The position numbers and the translations under genes are program-made. From assembly GCA_030596125.1 (NCBI GenBank), contig JAUVKT010000010.1, forward strand, positions 1 through 47,741: DNA of 47,741 nucleotides, written 5' to 3'. The stretch comes from Bacteroidales bacterium (GTDB taxonomy: Bacteria; Bacteroidota; Bacteroidia; Bacteroidales; VadinHA17). Under the pieces are notes generated by a model, which saw only the letters and a list, made by a program, of their open reading frames with translations, did no database searches and was not told the origin of the DNA. Positions 10,120-18,401 of the stretch are shown one piece after another (positions within the stretch are counted from its first letter, which is position 1; every line of letters starts with the position of its first letter).

Positions 10120-10127
10120 TAGGTTTG
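10120..10127 (+). promoter_or_regulatory. Putative Bacteroidota -7 element
   Basis: TAGGTTTG fits the TAnnTTTG consensus and lies 17 bases before the ATG at 10144, implying a very short leader. No clear TTG is seen at the usual upstream distance, so this is a partial match. Confidence 0.4.
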
Positions 10128-10143
10128 TATAAAGGTTCTGAAA

Positions 10144-10623
10144 ATGACATTTGATAACGGCAAAACAATTATTGCCCTCAGACTCAGGGTATTTATAGCC
10201 ACAATATTGTTAATAATATATCTTTTTCTTGTATATCTTGAGAATATTATAAAATTTCCCGTTGCCGGATATTCCGATACTTTCTGGACTCTCCTGGTTA
10301 TAGGGATTTACCTCATCCTCTCATTTTATCCTATACTTTTTAATTATAAATACATCTATTTTTCGGAGGACGGCCCTTCCATTATTTTCAGGTTCTATTC
10401 TGTTGGTATTTTAAAGGGAAAAAAGAATTCTGTTGAAATACCCAAAAGAGATTTTGCAGGATACAGGTTTAACAGGGTTATTGGAGGTTTTTTCACAAGC
10501 ATAACTCTTCAACGAAGAATTGATAATAAAACTGCAATATATCCACCCATACATCTCAGTTCGCTAACCAGGGCAGAATTGGAAAAGATTAAATCAGCAC
10601 TCGAAAAATACCAGCCTGGTTAA
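10144..10623 (+). CDS. Small membrane protein with PH-like C-terminal region
   Basis: This 159-residue protein has two close hydrophobic segments (about residues 12-33 and 45-66), which predict an inner-membrane hairpin. A cytosolic portion of about 90 residues with alternating strands and one terminal helix (SSLTRAELEKIKSALEKY) follows. The pattern of two membrane segments plus a small beta-rich module resembles bacterial PH-like membrane proteins such as the YcxB/YdbT type, but no diagnostic motif is present, so I give no function. It appears to be a single-gene unit between the inverted repeat and the glutamate dehydrogenase gene. Confidence 0.6.
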   Translation: MTFDNGKTIIALRLRVFIATILLIIYLFLVYLENIIKFPVAGYSDTFWTLLVIGIYLILSFYPILFNYKYIYFSEDGPSIIFRFYSVGILKGKKNSVEIPKRDFAGYRFNRVIGGFFTSITLQRRIDNKTAIYPPIHLSSLTRAELEKIKSALEKYQPG

Positions 10624-10764
10624 CTGTCATCGGACAAAGGTAATTATTGAGGCCAGGTGAAAACTGAAATACAGCATGAGTAAAATCATTTTTTATATAT
10701 TAAAATGAGAGCAACTTTGTCTATTGAATAAACAGATTATTATTAATAATAAACACATACAATA

Positions 10765-12102
10765 ATGAACGTTGATAAAGTGCTATTGGACCTTGAAAAG
10801 AAGCATCCCGGAGAAGATGAATATCTCCAGGCTGTCAGAGAGGTGCTCGAGTCGATTGAAGAAGTTTATAATGAAAACCCACAATTTGAATCTGCAAATA
10901 TTGTTGAGAGACTTATCGAACCCGACAGGATTTTTACATTTAAAATTCCATGGGTTGATGATGAGGGTAATGTACATGTAAATCTTGGATTCCGTATTCA
11001 GTTTAACAATGCTATCGGACCGTATAAAGGAGGATTGAGATTTCACCCGAGCGTTAACCTGAGCATCCTTAAGTTTCTTGGTTTCGAGCAGATCTTTAAA
11101 AATTCACTCACTACCCTCCCCATGGGAGGAGGCAAGGGAGGTTCAGACTTTAACCCGAAAGGGAAATCCGATTCTGAAATAATGCGTTTCTGCCAGTCGT
11201 TTATGCTTGAGTTATGGAAATATATCGGACCCGAGACTGATATTCCGGCAGGTGATATTGGAGTAGGTGGTCGCGAGGTAGGTTATCTCTACGGAATGTA
11301 TAAAAAGCTCGCGAGTGAAAATACAGGAGTACTTACAGGAAAAGGCATCAACTGGGGTGGTTCGCTTATCAGGCCTGAAGCAACAGGTTTCGGTAATGTA
11401 TATTTTGCCAAAGAAATGCTTGCTACCATTGATGAGACATTTAAAGGCAAAAGAGTCGCCATATCAGGCTTTGGCAATGTCGCATGGGGAGCTGCACTAA
11501 AAGTAACAGAATTTGGAGGCAAGGTAGTAACACTATCGGGGCCTGATGGTTACATCTACGATCCTAATGGAGTTTCTGGAGATAAAATAAATTATATGCT
11601 TGAATTAAGAGCCTCCAATGAAGACATTGTAAAACCTTACTCATATGAATTTGAAGGGGTTGAATTCCACGAAGGCAAACATCCATGGGAGGTTAAAGTA
11701 GATATTGCACTCCCTTGTGCTACTCAAAACGAACTTAATGCAGAAGATGCGGAGAATCTTGTTAAAAATGGATGTATCTGCGTTAGTGAAGGAGCCAATA
11801 TGCCTTGTACTCCGGAAGCAATAGAGATTCTTCAGAAAAACAAGATACTGTACGGTCCGGGAAAAGCTGCTAATGCCGGTGGTGTTGCTACATCAGGTCT
11901 TGAAATGTCACAAAACTCCCTTAAGCTACACTGGGGAATTAAAGAAGTTGACGGCAGGCTGCATGAGATCATGATCAATATTCATGAATCATGTGTCAAA
12001 AATGGTAAGGGAGAAGATGGTTATGTCGACTACGTAAAAGGTGCAAATATCGCAGGCTTCCTGAAGGTTGCCAATGCAATGCTCGATCACGGAGTGCTTT
12101 AA
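10765..12102 (+). CDS. gdhB: Hexameric glutamate dehydrogenase, predicted NAD-type
   Basis: Interconverts glutamate with 2-oxoglutarate and ammonium. The 445 residues include the substrate-binding PYKGGLRFHPSVN, the catalytic-lysine region LPMGGGKGG, and DIPAGDIGVGGRE. The coenzyme fold reads GFGNVAWG with Phe236, and the loop after the next strand reads LSGPDGYIYD with Pro260 and Asp261. These correspond to residues known to favour NAD in Clostridium symbiosum glutamate dehydrogenase (Phe238, Pro262, Asp263). The paralogue at 13583 has serine at the Phe and Pro positions. I therefore infer an NAD-dependent, possibly catabolic, enzyme. A strong terminator follows at 12128, so this is probably a single-gene transcript. 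Confidence 0.93.
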   Translation: MNVDKVLLDLEKKHPGEDEYLQAVREVLESIEEVYNENPQFESANIVERLIEPDRIFTFKIPWVDDEGNVHVNLGFRIQFNNAIGPYKGGLRFHPSVNLSILKFLGFEQIFKNSLTTLPMGGGKGGSDFNPKGKSDSEIMRFCQSFMLELWKYIGPETDIPAGDIGVGGREVGYLYGMYKKLASENTGVLTGKGINWGGSLIRPEATGFGNVYFAKEMLATIDETFKGKRVAISGFGNVAWGAALKVTEFGGKVVTLSGPDGYIYDPNGVSGDKINYMLELRASNEDIVKPYSYEFEGVEFHEGKHPWEVKVDIALPCATQNELNAEDAENLVKNGCICVSEGANMPCTPEAIEILQKNKILYGPGKAANAGGVATSGLEMSQNSLKLHWGIKEVDGRLHEIMINIHESCVKNGKGEDGYVDYVKGANIAGFLKVANAMLDHGVL

Positions 12103-12127
12103 TCTTTTCAGACAATCTTTATATATG

Positions 12128-12156
12128 GCCACTCCATTTTTCGGAGTGGCTTTTTT
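12128..12156 (+). terminator. Rho-independent terminator after the first GDH gene
   Basis: GCCACTCC and GGAGTGGC form a perfect 8-bp stem around a 7-base loop, followed by six T residues. It lies 25 bases after the stop codon. Confidence 0.93.
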
Positions 12157-12174
12157 ATTCTCAACTTCTTCCTC

Positions 12175-12206
12175 AACTTTAGTCACTTTTAACTTTAGTC
12201 ACTTAC
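12175..12206. repeat. 16-bp tandem repeat, two units
   Basis: AACTTTAGTCACTTTT is followed directly by AACTTTAGTCACTTAC, and shorter AACTTCTT fragments lie on both sides. The tract sits between the GDH terminator and the dprA promoter element. Confidence 0.75.
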
Positions 12207-12216
12207 AACTTCTTAC

Positions 12217-12224
12217 TATATTTG
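12217..12224 (+). promoter_or_regulatory. Putative dprA -7 element
   Basis: TATATTTG is a full match to TAnnTTTG and lies 25 bases before the dprA start codon. The upstream half is not a clean TTG. Confidence 0.5.
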
Positions 12225-12248
12225 TAGAAATGTCTCGTTAAATAAGTT

Positions 12249-13367
12249 ATGTCTGATTCTGATCTGGTGTATAAGATAGCACTCAGTATGCTACCTGGTA
12301 TTGGTGATATAAATGCCCGCAAACTTGTTGCATACCTTGGGGGCGTTGAGGCTGTTTTCAGGGAATCATACCGCAACCTTCTTAAAATTCCAGGCATAGG
12401 AACCATCCTTGCCTCATCCATTACCGGTAATAATTCTCTTGATGATGCAAGACGGGAAGTCGATTTTATTACTAAATATAGCATTGGAACTTCCTTTTAT
12501 CTCGATAATGATTATCCTAAACGACTTAAAGAGTGTCCCGATTCTCCTGTTTTGTTCTACTATAAAGGAAATGTGAATACTGACAACAGCAAAGTGATCA
12601 GTATTGTAGGTACGCGAAATGCCACCAGGAAGGGAAAAGATATTTGTGATGAAATAATAGCATCACTGGGTGCAAGGTATCCCGACCTTGTTGTTATAAG
12701 CGGACTCGCATACGGAGTGGATATATCTGCTCATAAGTCTGCCCTCAAACATAATGTTTCAACAATCGGAGTTCTGGCACACGGATTTAAAACTATATAC
12801 CCCTCAGTGCATACCCAGGTTGCAAGGGATATGCTAACGAATGGCGGGCTTATTACTGATTTCATGTCTGATGAAAAACCCGATAGGAATAATTTTCTTA
12901 AAAGAAACAGGATCATTGCAGGATTTTCGGATGCGACTATTGTTATTGAATCAGGCGTGAAGGGAGGAGCAATGGTAACAGCAGATATTGCCCATTCGTA
13001 TAACAGAGATGTTTTTGCGATCCCGGGATCCCCATGTGACAAACAATCAGCAGGGTGTAATATGCTTATAAAATCACAAAAAGCTTCATTAATCGAAACC
13101 AGCTCAGATATTGAATATTTTCTTAATTGGGAATCCACTGAAAATGAAACTGGAATTCAGGGCAGTTTATTCACAGGATTAACTCCACTGGAAAAAGATA
13201 TCATGCAGGCCTTTGAAGACCGGCACGAAATCTCAGTTGACGAATTGAGTTTCATTACAGGCAAAGCGGCTTATCATCTCTCATCAGCTCTCCTTACGCT
13301 TGAATTTTCAGGATTATTAATAAATCTTCCGGGTAATTTTTATCGAATAAGTCATGCTAAGAAATAG
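12249..13367 (+). CDS. dprA: DNA-processing protein DprA
   Basis: DprA protects incoming single-stranded DNA and loads RecA during natural transformation. The 372 residues begin with a helix-hairpin-helix-like region (about residues 5-65, LPGIGDINARKLVAYLGG and IPGIGTILA). The Rossmann core of about 100-285 follows, with ISIVGTRNATRKG, VVISGLAYGVDISAHKSAL, FLKRNRIIAGFSD and GGAMVTADIA. A C-terminal winged-helix (DML1-like) domain occupies about 305-370. All family hallmarks are intact. It starts after its own likely promoter and appears monocistronic. The window shows no other competence gene, so transformation cannot be inferred from this gene alone. Confidence 0.95.
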   Translation: MSDSDLVYKIALSMLPGIGDINARKLVAYLGGVEAVFRESYRNLLKIPGIGTILASSITGNNSLDDARREVDFITKYSIGTSFYLDNDYPKRLKECPDSPVLFYYKGNVNTDNSKVISIVGTRNATRKGKDICDEIIASLGARYPDLVVISGLAYGVDISAHKSALKHNVSTIGVLAHGFKTIYPSVHTQVARDMLTNGGLITDFMSDEKPDRNNFLKRNRIIAGFSDATIVIESGVKGGAMVTADIAHSYNRDVFAIPGSPCDKQSAGCNMLIKSQKASLIETSSDIEYFLNWESTENETGIQGSLFTGLTPLEKDIMQAFEDRHEISVDELSFITGKAAYHLSSALLTLEFSGLLINLPGNFYRISHAKK

Positions 13368-13403
13368 CTGTCTGAAACCATGATTTTTATCATCCTGAAG
13401 AAT

Positions 13404-13417
13404 ATGTTTTAAAACAT
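13404..13417. promoter_or_regulatory. Perfect 14-bp palindrome
   Basis: ATGTTTTAAAACAT lies 37 bases after dprA and about 165 bases before the second GDH start. It could be a weak terminator or a regulator-binding site; the sequence alone does not decide. Confidence 0.3.
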
Positions 13418-13582
13418 GTGTCAAATTATACTTAGCTGATTTTATGACAATTAATATAGCTTTTGCTTATTTCGATAAAATTGGTTCAGGTAATTAAAAA
13501 AAGATTGCTGCTTTTTATTACTGATTTTTATAATTTTATCACCTCTAAAGCTAAAATTAATATAACTAAAAAATCAAACACT

Positions 13583-14923
13583 ATGGATCCAAATGTTGAA
13601 AGATTCATGGCAACTATCAAGGCTAAAAACCCGGGTGAAAGTGAATTTCACCAGGCCGTACATGAAGTTGCCGAGTCACTAATCCCATTTATCGAAGAGA
13701 ACCCAAAGTATAAACATGCAAAGATTCTTGAGAGATTATCAGAGCCTGAAAGAGTAATTCTTTTCAGGGTTCCCTGGCTTGATGATAAGGGGGAGATACA
13801 ACTTAACAAGGGATACAGAATCGAGATGAACAGCGCCATTGGCCCTTATAAAGGAGGACTCAGGTTTCACCCGACTGTTAATCTGGGCATCCTGAAATTC
13901 CTTGCATTCGAACAGGTACTCAAAAACAGCCTTACTACTCTTCCTATGGGTGGCGGCAAAGGTGGCTCTGATTTTGATCCAAAAGGAAAAACAGATAATG
14001 AAGTAATGCGCTTTTGCCAGAGCTTTATGACTGAACTTTCACGTCATATAGGTCCGAATACAGATATCCCGGCCGGGGACATCGGAGTTGGTGGCCGTGA
14101 AATTGGCTTTATGTTTGGTCAATACAAAAGACTTCGAAATGAGTTTACCGGTGTATTAACCGGCAAGGCTATCCAATGGGGTGGCTCACTGATCCGTCCG
14201 GAAGCTACCGGATATGGCGCTACCTATTTTGCCCAGAATATGCTCGAGACCCGTGGAGATTCACTTAAAGGTAAAACTGTTGTGATATCAGGATCGGGTA
14301 ACGTAGCTCAATTCGCGACCGAAAAGGTTACCGAACTTGGAGGCAAAGTGGTTACTCTTTCTGATTCGGCAGGTTATATATATGATCCTGCCGGAATTGA
14401 TAAGGAAAAACTGGCATATGTTATGGAACTTAAAAATGTAAAACGCGGACGTATCAAGGAGTATGCCGAAAAGTATGGTGTTGAATATCTCGAAGGCAAG
14501 AGACCATGGGAAGTAAAATGCGATGTGGCTATGCCTAATGCAACTGAGAACGAAATTAATGAGCAGGATGCAAAGACCCTTATTAAGAATGGTTGTTTCT
14601 GTATTTCGGAGGGAGCCAATATGCCTTCAGCACCTGCTGCCATTAATGCATATATTGAAGCTAAGATTCTTTACGGCCCGGGCAAGGCTGCCAATGCCGG
14701 TGGTGTAGCAGTATCCGGACTGGAAATGACTCAGAACTCAATGCGACTGTCATGGACACGTGAAGAGGTTGATGCAAAACTACAGAGTATAATGAAGGAT
14801 ATTCATGATACTTGTGTTAAATATGGCACCGAAAACAGTGGGTATATCAATTATGTAACCGGTGCCAACATCGGAGGATTCCTGAAAGTAGCCGATTCAA
14901 TGCTGGCCCAGGGAGTTGTATAA
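13583..14923 (+). CDS. gdhA: Hexameric glutamate dehydrogenase, predicted NADP-type
   Basis: This paralogue of the enzyme at 10765 has near-equal length (446 residues) and the same catalytic motifs (PYKGGLRFHPTVN, LPMGGGKGG, DIPAGDIGVGGRE). The coenzyme site reads GSGNVAQ with Ser238, and the later loop reads LSDSAGYIYD with Ser262, as in NADP-dependent E. coli-type enzymes. I infer an NADPH-dependent assimilatory role. I chose the ATG at 13583 because it aligns with the paralogue's start and follows an A-rich stretch; the frame stays open upstream to 13463, but those 40 residues look non-homologous. A bidirectional terminator lies at 14971. Confidence 0.94.
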   Translation: MDPNVERFMATIKAKNPGESEFHQAVHEVAESLIPFIEENPKYKHAKILERLSEPERVILFRVPWLDDKGEIQLNKGYRIEMNSAIGPYKGGLRFHPTVNLGILKFLAFEQVLKNSLTTLPMGGGKGGSDFDPKGKTDNEVMRFCQSFMTELSRHIGPNTDIPAGDIGVGGREIGFMFGQYKRLRNEFTGVLTGKAIQWGGSLIRPEATGYGATYFAQNMLETRGDSLKGKTVVISGSGNVAQFATEKVTELGGKVVTLSDSAGYIYDPAGIDKEKLAYVMELKNVKRGRIKEYAEKYGVEYLEGKRPWEVKCDVAMPNATENEINEQDAKTLIKNGCFCISEGANMPSAPAAINAYIEAKILYGPGKAANAGGVAVSGLEMTQNSMRLSWTREEVDAKLQSIMKDIHDTCVKYGTENSGYINYVTGANIGGFLKVADSMLAQGVV

Positions 14924-14970
14924 CAAAAGAAAGGCATTCCCGCCATCAAAGAAGGTGGTTTCTAATTCAT

Positions 14971-15008
14971 ATTAAAAAAAGGGCAATTATTTGTCCTTTT
15001 TTTTTAAT
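14971..15008. terminator. Strong terminator after the second GDH gene
   Basis: ATTAAAAAAAGGGCAA pairs with a TTGTCC-plus-T-run sequence across a very short loop. The A and T runs on both flanks make it effective in either direction. It argues against any tatD start upstream of 15009. Confidence 0.88.
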
Positions 15009-15038
15009 ATGTTTGCACACCCCCACTATCTGAATAAT

Positions 15039-15830
15039 ATGCAATTTATTGATACTCATACACATCTATACCTTCCTGAATTTGATAATGACAGGGATGA
15101 AGTAATTGGGAGAGCAATTGAAAACGGGGTAAACAGATTATTACTCCCCAATATCGATGAGGATAGTATTGATCCTATGATGAATATGGTAAAAAGGTAT
15201 CCGGGAATCTGCTACCCTATGATCGGACTGCATCCAACATCGGTCAGGGAAGATTATGATGAACAATTGAAGATAATTAAATCCCGGATAGATCATGAGA
15301 ATTTTATTGCTATCGGTGAAATTGGTATTGACCTGTACTGGGATAAAACATATATTAAGGAGCAGACCAATATTTTTAAGGAGCAGATAGTTCTTGCATT
15401 AAAATATGATCTGCCGGTAGTAATCCATTGCCGGGATTCATTTGATGAAATTTTCAGTGCCCTGGATGATTTCAGGGTCAATTCACCAAGGGGTGTATTT
15501 CATGCTTTTACAGGAACATATGAACAGGCCCTGAAAGCGATTGAATTAGGATTTCTTTTGGGTGTTGGAGGAATTGTAACATTTAAGAATGCCGGGATCG
15601 ATAAGGTTATTTCACAAACGGGTGCAGACAGTATAATACTTGAAACTGACTCTCCCTACCTTGCACCAACTCCTAACAGGGGGAAAAGAAACGAGAGTTC
15701 ATACCTTGTACATATAGCTGAGAAAGTAGCCGCTATAACAGGAAAATCAGTATCGGAGATTGCAAATATTACTACCGGTAATGCAGTAAATCTTTTCAGG
15801 CTTGATAATAAAACAGCTGATGGCCAATAA
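15039..15830 (+). CDS. tatD: TatD-family metal-dependent hydrolase (DNase)
   Basis: TatD proteins are TIM-barrel nucleases active on DNA, with 3'-5' exonuclease activity reported in E. coli. The 263-residue protein from ATG 15039 shows metal-binding IDTHTHLYL at the start, IGEIGIDLYWD with the bridging Glu, VIHCRDSFDEI, FHAFTGTYEQA, and LETDSPYLAP with the catalytic Asp, followed by GKRNES. I prefer 15039 because upstream in-frame starts fall in, or only just outside, the preceding terminator hairpin. Its last 11 bases overlap the start of the broken asparaginase gene, a tight coupling that implies the two once formed an operon. Confidence 0.92.
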   Translation: MQFIDTHTHLYLPEFDNDRDEVIGRAIENGVNRLLLPNIDEDSIDPMMNMVKRYPGICYPMIGLHPTSVREDYDEQLKIIKSRIDHENFIAIGEIGIDLYWDKTYIKEQTNIFKEQIVLALKYDLPVVIHCRDSFDEIFSALDDFRVNSPRGVFHAFTGTYEQALKAIELGFLLGVGGIVTFKNAGIDKVISQTGADSIILETDSPYLAPTPNRGKRNESSYLVHIAEKVAAITGKSVSEIANITTGNAVNLFRLDNKTADGQ

Positions 15831-16129
15831 AAAAAGTAAATCAATCCTTCTGGTTTATACAGGAGGTACCATAGGCATGGTTCACGATCCCCGAACCGGA
15901 ACATTGGTCCCGTATAATTATGAACATTACTCAATGCCATTCAGGAAGTGTCATTCCCGATATGTATGAAACCGGCCGGAAGTTAACTGAGGCAGGAGTT
16001 ATCGGTGGTGAAGATATGACTACTGAAGCGGCCCTGACAAAATTGATGTTCCTTCTTGGTAATTATAGTGACCCTGAAATGATTAAAAATTTATTGAAAA
16101 GCAGGTTAAAAGGAGAAATTACACAATAG
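15820..16129 (+). pseudogene. ansA: Internally deleted L-asparaginase I remnant
   Basis: Two pieces of a type I asparaginase remain. The first (15820 to about 15927) encodes the N-terminus with the catalytic-threonine motif YTGGTIGM and then LVPYNYEH. The second, one frame over (about 15920-16129), encodes the C-terminus: NITQCHSGSV, YETGRKL, MTTEAALTKLMFLLG and LKGEITQ. About 240 middle residues, including the rest of the active site, are missing. The first frame stops at 15967-15969. The fusion point lies near AACATTAC, consistent with a deletion at short homology. Family length is about 340 residues, so activity is not expected. The start overlaps tatD as in an intact operon. Confidence 0.9.
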
Positions 16130-16215
16130 AATGTTTTTTTTTCCATTTTTTTCGTAATTTGTGCCGCTTGAGATTCTTTGAAAACTGATTTTTTACCCGT
16201 GGGGGGACAATAAAT

Positions 16216-16303
16216 GGAGAGATGCAGGAGTGGCTTAACTGGCACGCCTGGAAAGCGTGTGTACCCCAAAAGGGTGCCGGGGGTTCGAATCCCTCTCTCT
16301 CCG
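16216..16303 (+). tRNA. tRNA-Ser(GGA)
   Basis: The 88-base gene folds with a 7-bp acceptor stem (GGAGAGA with TCTCTCC), an anticodon stem CACGC/GCGTG around loop CTGGAAA (anticodon GGA at 16250-16252), a long class II variable arm, and a T arm with loop TTCGAAT. CCA is not encoded. It reads UCC/UCU codons. Confidence 0.96.
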
Positions 16304-16349
16304 CAGATATCTGATTATTTACAGAGCTGTTAAAGAATGATTATTAACC

Positions 16350-16432
16350 AAATGAGATAGATTCGAACTGAGACGAAAGGAATAGAATCAAATCCGGCGC
16401 AGTCGGATAAATTCAAGATTATCGTCTCATTT
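16350..16432 (+). ncRNA. Candidate structured element upstream of exbB
   Basis: TGAGACGA (16369-16376) can pair with TCGTCTCA (16422-16429). Inside, AATC pairs with GATT, and ATCCG (16392-16396) pairs with CGGAT around loop GCGCAGT. AAATGAGA (16350-16357) can instead pair with TCTCATTT (16425-16432), so two outer stems compete for one 3' strand. It lies upstream of the likely exbB -7 box, so it could be a small RNA, the end of the tRNA transcript, or a DNA-level site. Confidence 0.35.
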
Positions 16433-16444
16433 AAAAAATATTTT

Positions 16445-16452
16445 TAAATTTG
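16445..16452 (+). promoter_or_regulatory. Putative exbB -7 element
   Basis: TAAATTTG matches TAnnTTTG and lies 43 bases before the exbB ATG. The -33 TTG is not obvious. Confidence 0.45.
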
Positions 16453-16494
16453 TTAAGATTAATAAACTTTGATAACTAAAATTAAACAACAACC

Positions 16495-17310
16495 ATGAAA
16501 AAACTATTTGCATTTGTAGCTGTGTTTGGAATGCTTTTTATCGGAGCTTCCGTTAATGCTTTTGCCCAGGATGAGCCACTAGAAACGCAAGACACGACAG
16601 TTGTCGAGCAGGCAATAGAAGAACCTGCTGCTATAGTAGAAGAAGATCTTGAACCTGTTGCTGAAGAGGGTGGAAGCGAACTTCACAAGAATATTAAGAT
16701 AAAATTTGTTGAGGGGGGTGCTCAATTTATGGGTGCAGTTCTTTTGACTCTTATTCTTGGACTTGCAATCGCAATTGAAAGAATTATTTATCTTAATCTT
16801 GCAACAACAAATACTGACAAGCTTCTCAAGAGTATTGAAGGAGCCCTGGAAAGTGGTGGTCTTGAAGCAGCTAAAGAGGTTTGCCGCAGTACCCGAGGTC
16901 CGGTAGCAAGTATCTTCTACCAGGGTCTTGACAGAGCTAACGAAGGTGTTGAGATGGCTGAGAAATCTGTTATAGCATACGGTGGCGTTCAGATGGGTCT
17001 CCTCGAAAAGAACCTCTCCTGGATTTCACTCTTTATTGCAATTGCTCCTATGCTTGGTTTCATGGGTACGGTAATTGGTATGATTGACGCATTCGATAAG
17101 ATTGAAGAGGCAGGTAACGTATCTGCAGGTCTGGTTGCCGGTGGTATTAAAATTGCTCTTATCACCACAGTGTCAGGTCTTATTGTTGCAGTTATACTTC
17201 AGATCTTCTACAACTATATCCTTTCAAAAGTGGATGCCATAACTAACCAGATGGAAGACTCTTCCATAACCCTAATTGACATGTTGGTTAAATACAACCT
17301 TAAAAAGTAA
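16495..17310 (+). CDS. exbB: ExbB/TolQ/MotA-family proton channel protein
   Basis: ExbB forms the pentameric inner-membrane channel that, with ExbD, couples proton flow to TonB or Tol machinery. The 271 residues begin with a signal-like segment (1-24, ending NAFAQ) and an acidic periplasmic stretch. Three membrane helices follow at about 76-98, 172-198 and 220-243. The cytosolic region between the first and second helices contains the ARGP-like motif STRGPVASIF, and the third helix carries ITTVSGLIVA, typical of the MotA_ExbB domain. The extra N-terminal region is common in Bacteroidota. It leads a four-gene operon with 5-base spacing to the next gene. Confidence 0.93.
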   Translation: MKKLFAFVAVFGMLFIGASVNAFAQDEPLETQDTTVVEQAIEEPAAIVEEDLEPVAEEGGSELHKNIKIKFVEGGAQFMGAVLLTLILGLAIAIERIIYLNLATTNTDKLLKSIEGALESGGLEAAKEVCRSTRGPVASIFYQGLDRANEGVEMAEKSVIAYGGVQMGLLEKNLSWISLFIAIAPMLGFMGTVIGMIDAFDKIEEAGNVSAGLVAGGIKIALITTVSGLIVAVILQIFYNYILSKVDAITNQMEDSSITLIDMLVKYNLKK

Positions 17311-17315
17311 CAATT

Positions 17316-17777
17316 ATGTCCGAGCTATCAGGTAAGATATTAAAGATCATTATGTGGGTACTGATGGGTATTACCATTATTATGGCCCTCATTTTCTATA
17401 CGGGGAAAGTAGTGCCGGGCACTGAAGGAACCAGGATAGAGGAACCGACAATTACACAGTCTTTTCTTCTATGGGCCTATATGCTTTTCTTTGCAACCAC
17501 TGGAATAACAGTAGTCTTTTCAATAATAAATTTCATCAAAAATCCAAAAGGTGGCAAGAAAACTATTTTTGCACTTCTAGGCGCGGTTGTAATTATTTTA
17601 ATTGCATTTCTGCTCGCAGATGATACTGTACTTAATATGCCCTATTACGACGGGAAAGATAATATTCCGGGTACATTGAAATTTGTTGATACTACACTAT
17701 TTACTGCTTATATATTGTCTATATTGGCATTCCTTTCAATTGTTGGATCATCAGTTTCAAAATTATTTAAGAAGTAG
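17316..17777 (+). CDS. Four-helix membrane protein of the exb operon
   Basis: This 153-residue protein is mostly membrane: hydrophobic segments lie near residues 8-28, 46-68, 81-100 and 124-146, with short loops and a lysine-rich end. I recognise no catalytic motif. Its position between exbB and the two exbD genes is its best clue; small membrane proteins of this kind occur at this place in many Bacteroidota Exb/Tol clusters. It may be an accessory subunit of the energy-transducing complex, but that is inference from neighbourhood only. Confidence 0.75.
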   Translation: MSELSGKILKIIMWVLMGITIIMALIFYTGKVVPGTEGTRIEEPTITQSFLLWAYMLFFATTGITVVFSIINFIKNPKGGKKTIFALLGAVVIILIAFLLADDTVLNMPYYDGKDNIPGTLKFVDTTLFTAYILSILAFLSIVGSSVSKLFKK

Positions 17778-17815
17778 TTTATTAATTCCCTTTTAGGGAT
17801 CTAAAAGTTATTAAA

Positions 17816-18400
17816 ATGGCAAAAAGGGAGCTACAGGAAATCAATGCCGGTTCAATGGCTGACATCGCATTTCTCCTGCTTATCTTTTTCCTGGTTACAA
17901 CAACCATGGATTCAGATACCGGTCTGATGCGCAAATTGCCTCCTATACCCGACCCAACCGTCGAACAGGAGGAAGATCAGCAAATCAACCAAAGAAACAT
18001 ACTTGAGGTCCTGGTAAGTAGAGATGATTTTATCATGGTTGAGAATGAGATTGTTCCGTTAAGAGAGCTCAGAACTATAACAAGGTATTTTATTGAAAAC
18101 CCAAATGAAGATGCAGATCTTCCTGAGATGATCGATAAAAATATCCCATTCTTTGGTATGATACGGGTACACAAAAATGCAGTTATATCCCTGCAAAATG
18201 ACCTTAGTACAACATACGGGGTCTATCTGGCAGTTCAAAACGAACTTCTTGCTGCCAGGGATGAACTGAAAAATGAACTTGCTCTGAATACCTGGGGGAT
18301 CGCCTACGACGACCTAAACGAAGAACAGATGGCCGCCGTTGATGATTACTATAAAGTGCCAATTTCAGAGGCTGAACCTAAGAAAATAGGAGGTAACTAA
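17816..18400 (+). CDS. exbD: ExbD/TolR-family biopolymer transport protein (first)
   Basis: ExbD subunits have one membrane helix, whose aspartate carries protons inside the ExbB pentamer, and a periplasmic domain. Here INAGSMADIAFLLLIFFLVTTTM (in part about residues 10-33) holds the expected Asp in the helix start. The periplasmic part runs from about residue 40. At 194 residues it is longer than E. coli ExbD (141), with an insertion of about 60 residues rich in acidic and Asn residues. The second exbD follows after 1 base, so they are translationally linked and may form a heterodimer. Confidence 0.9.
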   Translation: MAKRELQEINAGSMADIAFLLLIFFLVTTTMDSDTGLMRKLPPIPDPTVEQEEDQQINQRNILEVLVSRDDFIMVENEIVPLRELRTITRYFIENPNEDADLPEMIDKNIPFFGMIRVHKNAVISLQNDLSTTYGVYLAVQNELLAARDELKNELALNTWGIAYDDLNEEQMAAVDDYYKVPISEAEPKKIGGN

Positions 18401-18401
18401 T

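Noticed and set aside
13463-13582. 40-residue N-terminal extension of the second GDH
   Set aside because: The paralogue starts at the equivalent of 13583, and the extension is AT-rich without homology to the family.
10765-14923. GDH-dprA-GDH as a recent tandem duplication
   Set aside because: The two genes differ throughout, including in cofactor residues, so any duplication is old or the genes have separate origins.
16240-16256. TGGCAC-N-TGG match resembling a sigma-54 site
   Set aside because: It lies inside the anticodon arm region of tRNA-Ser(GGA) and is explained by the tRNA structure.
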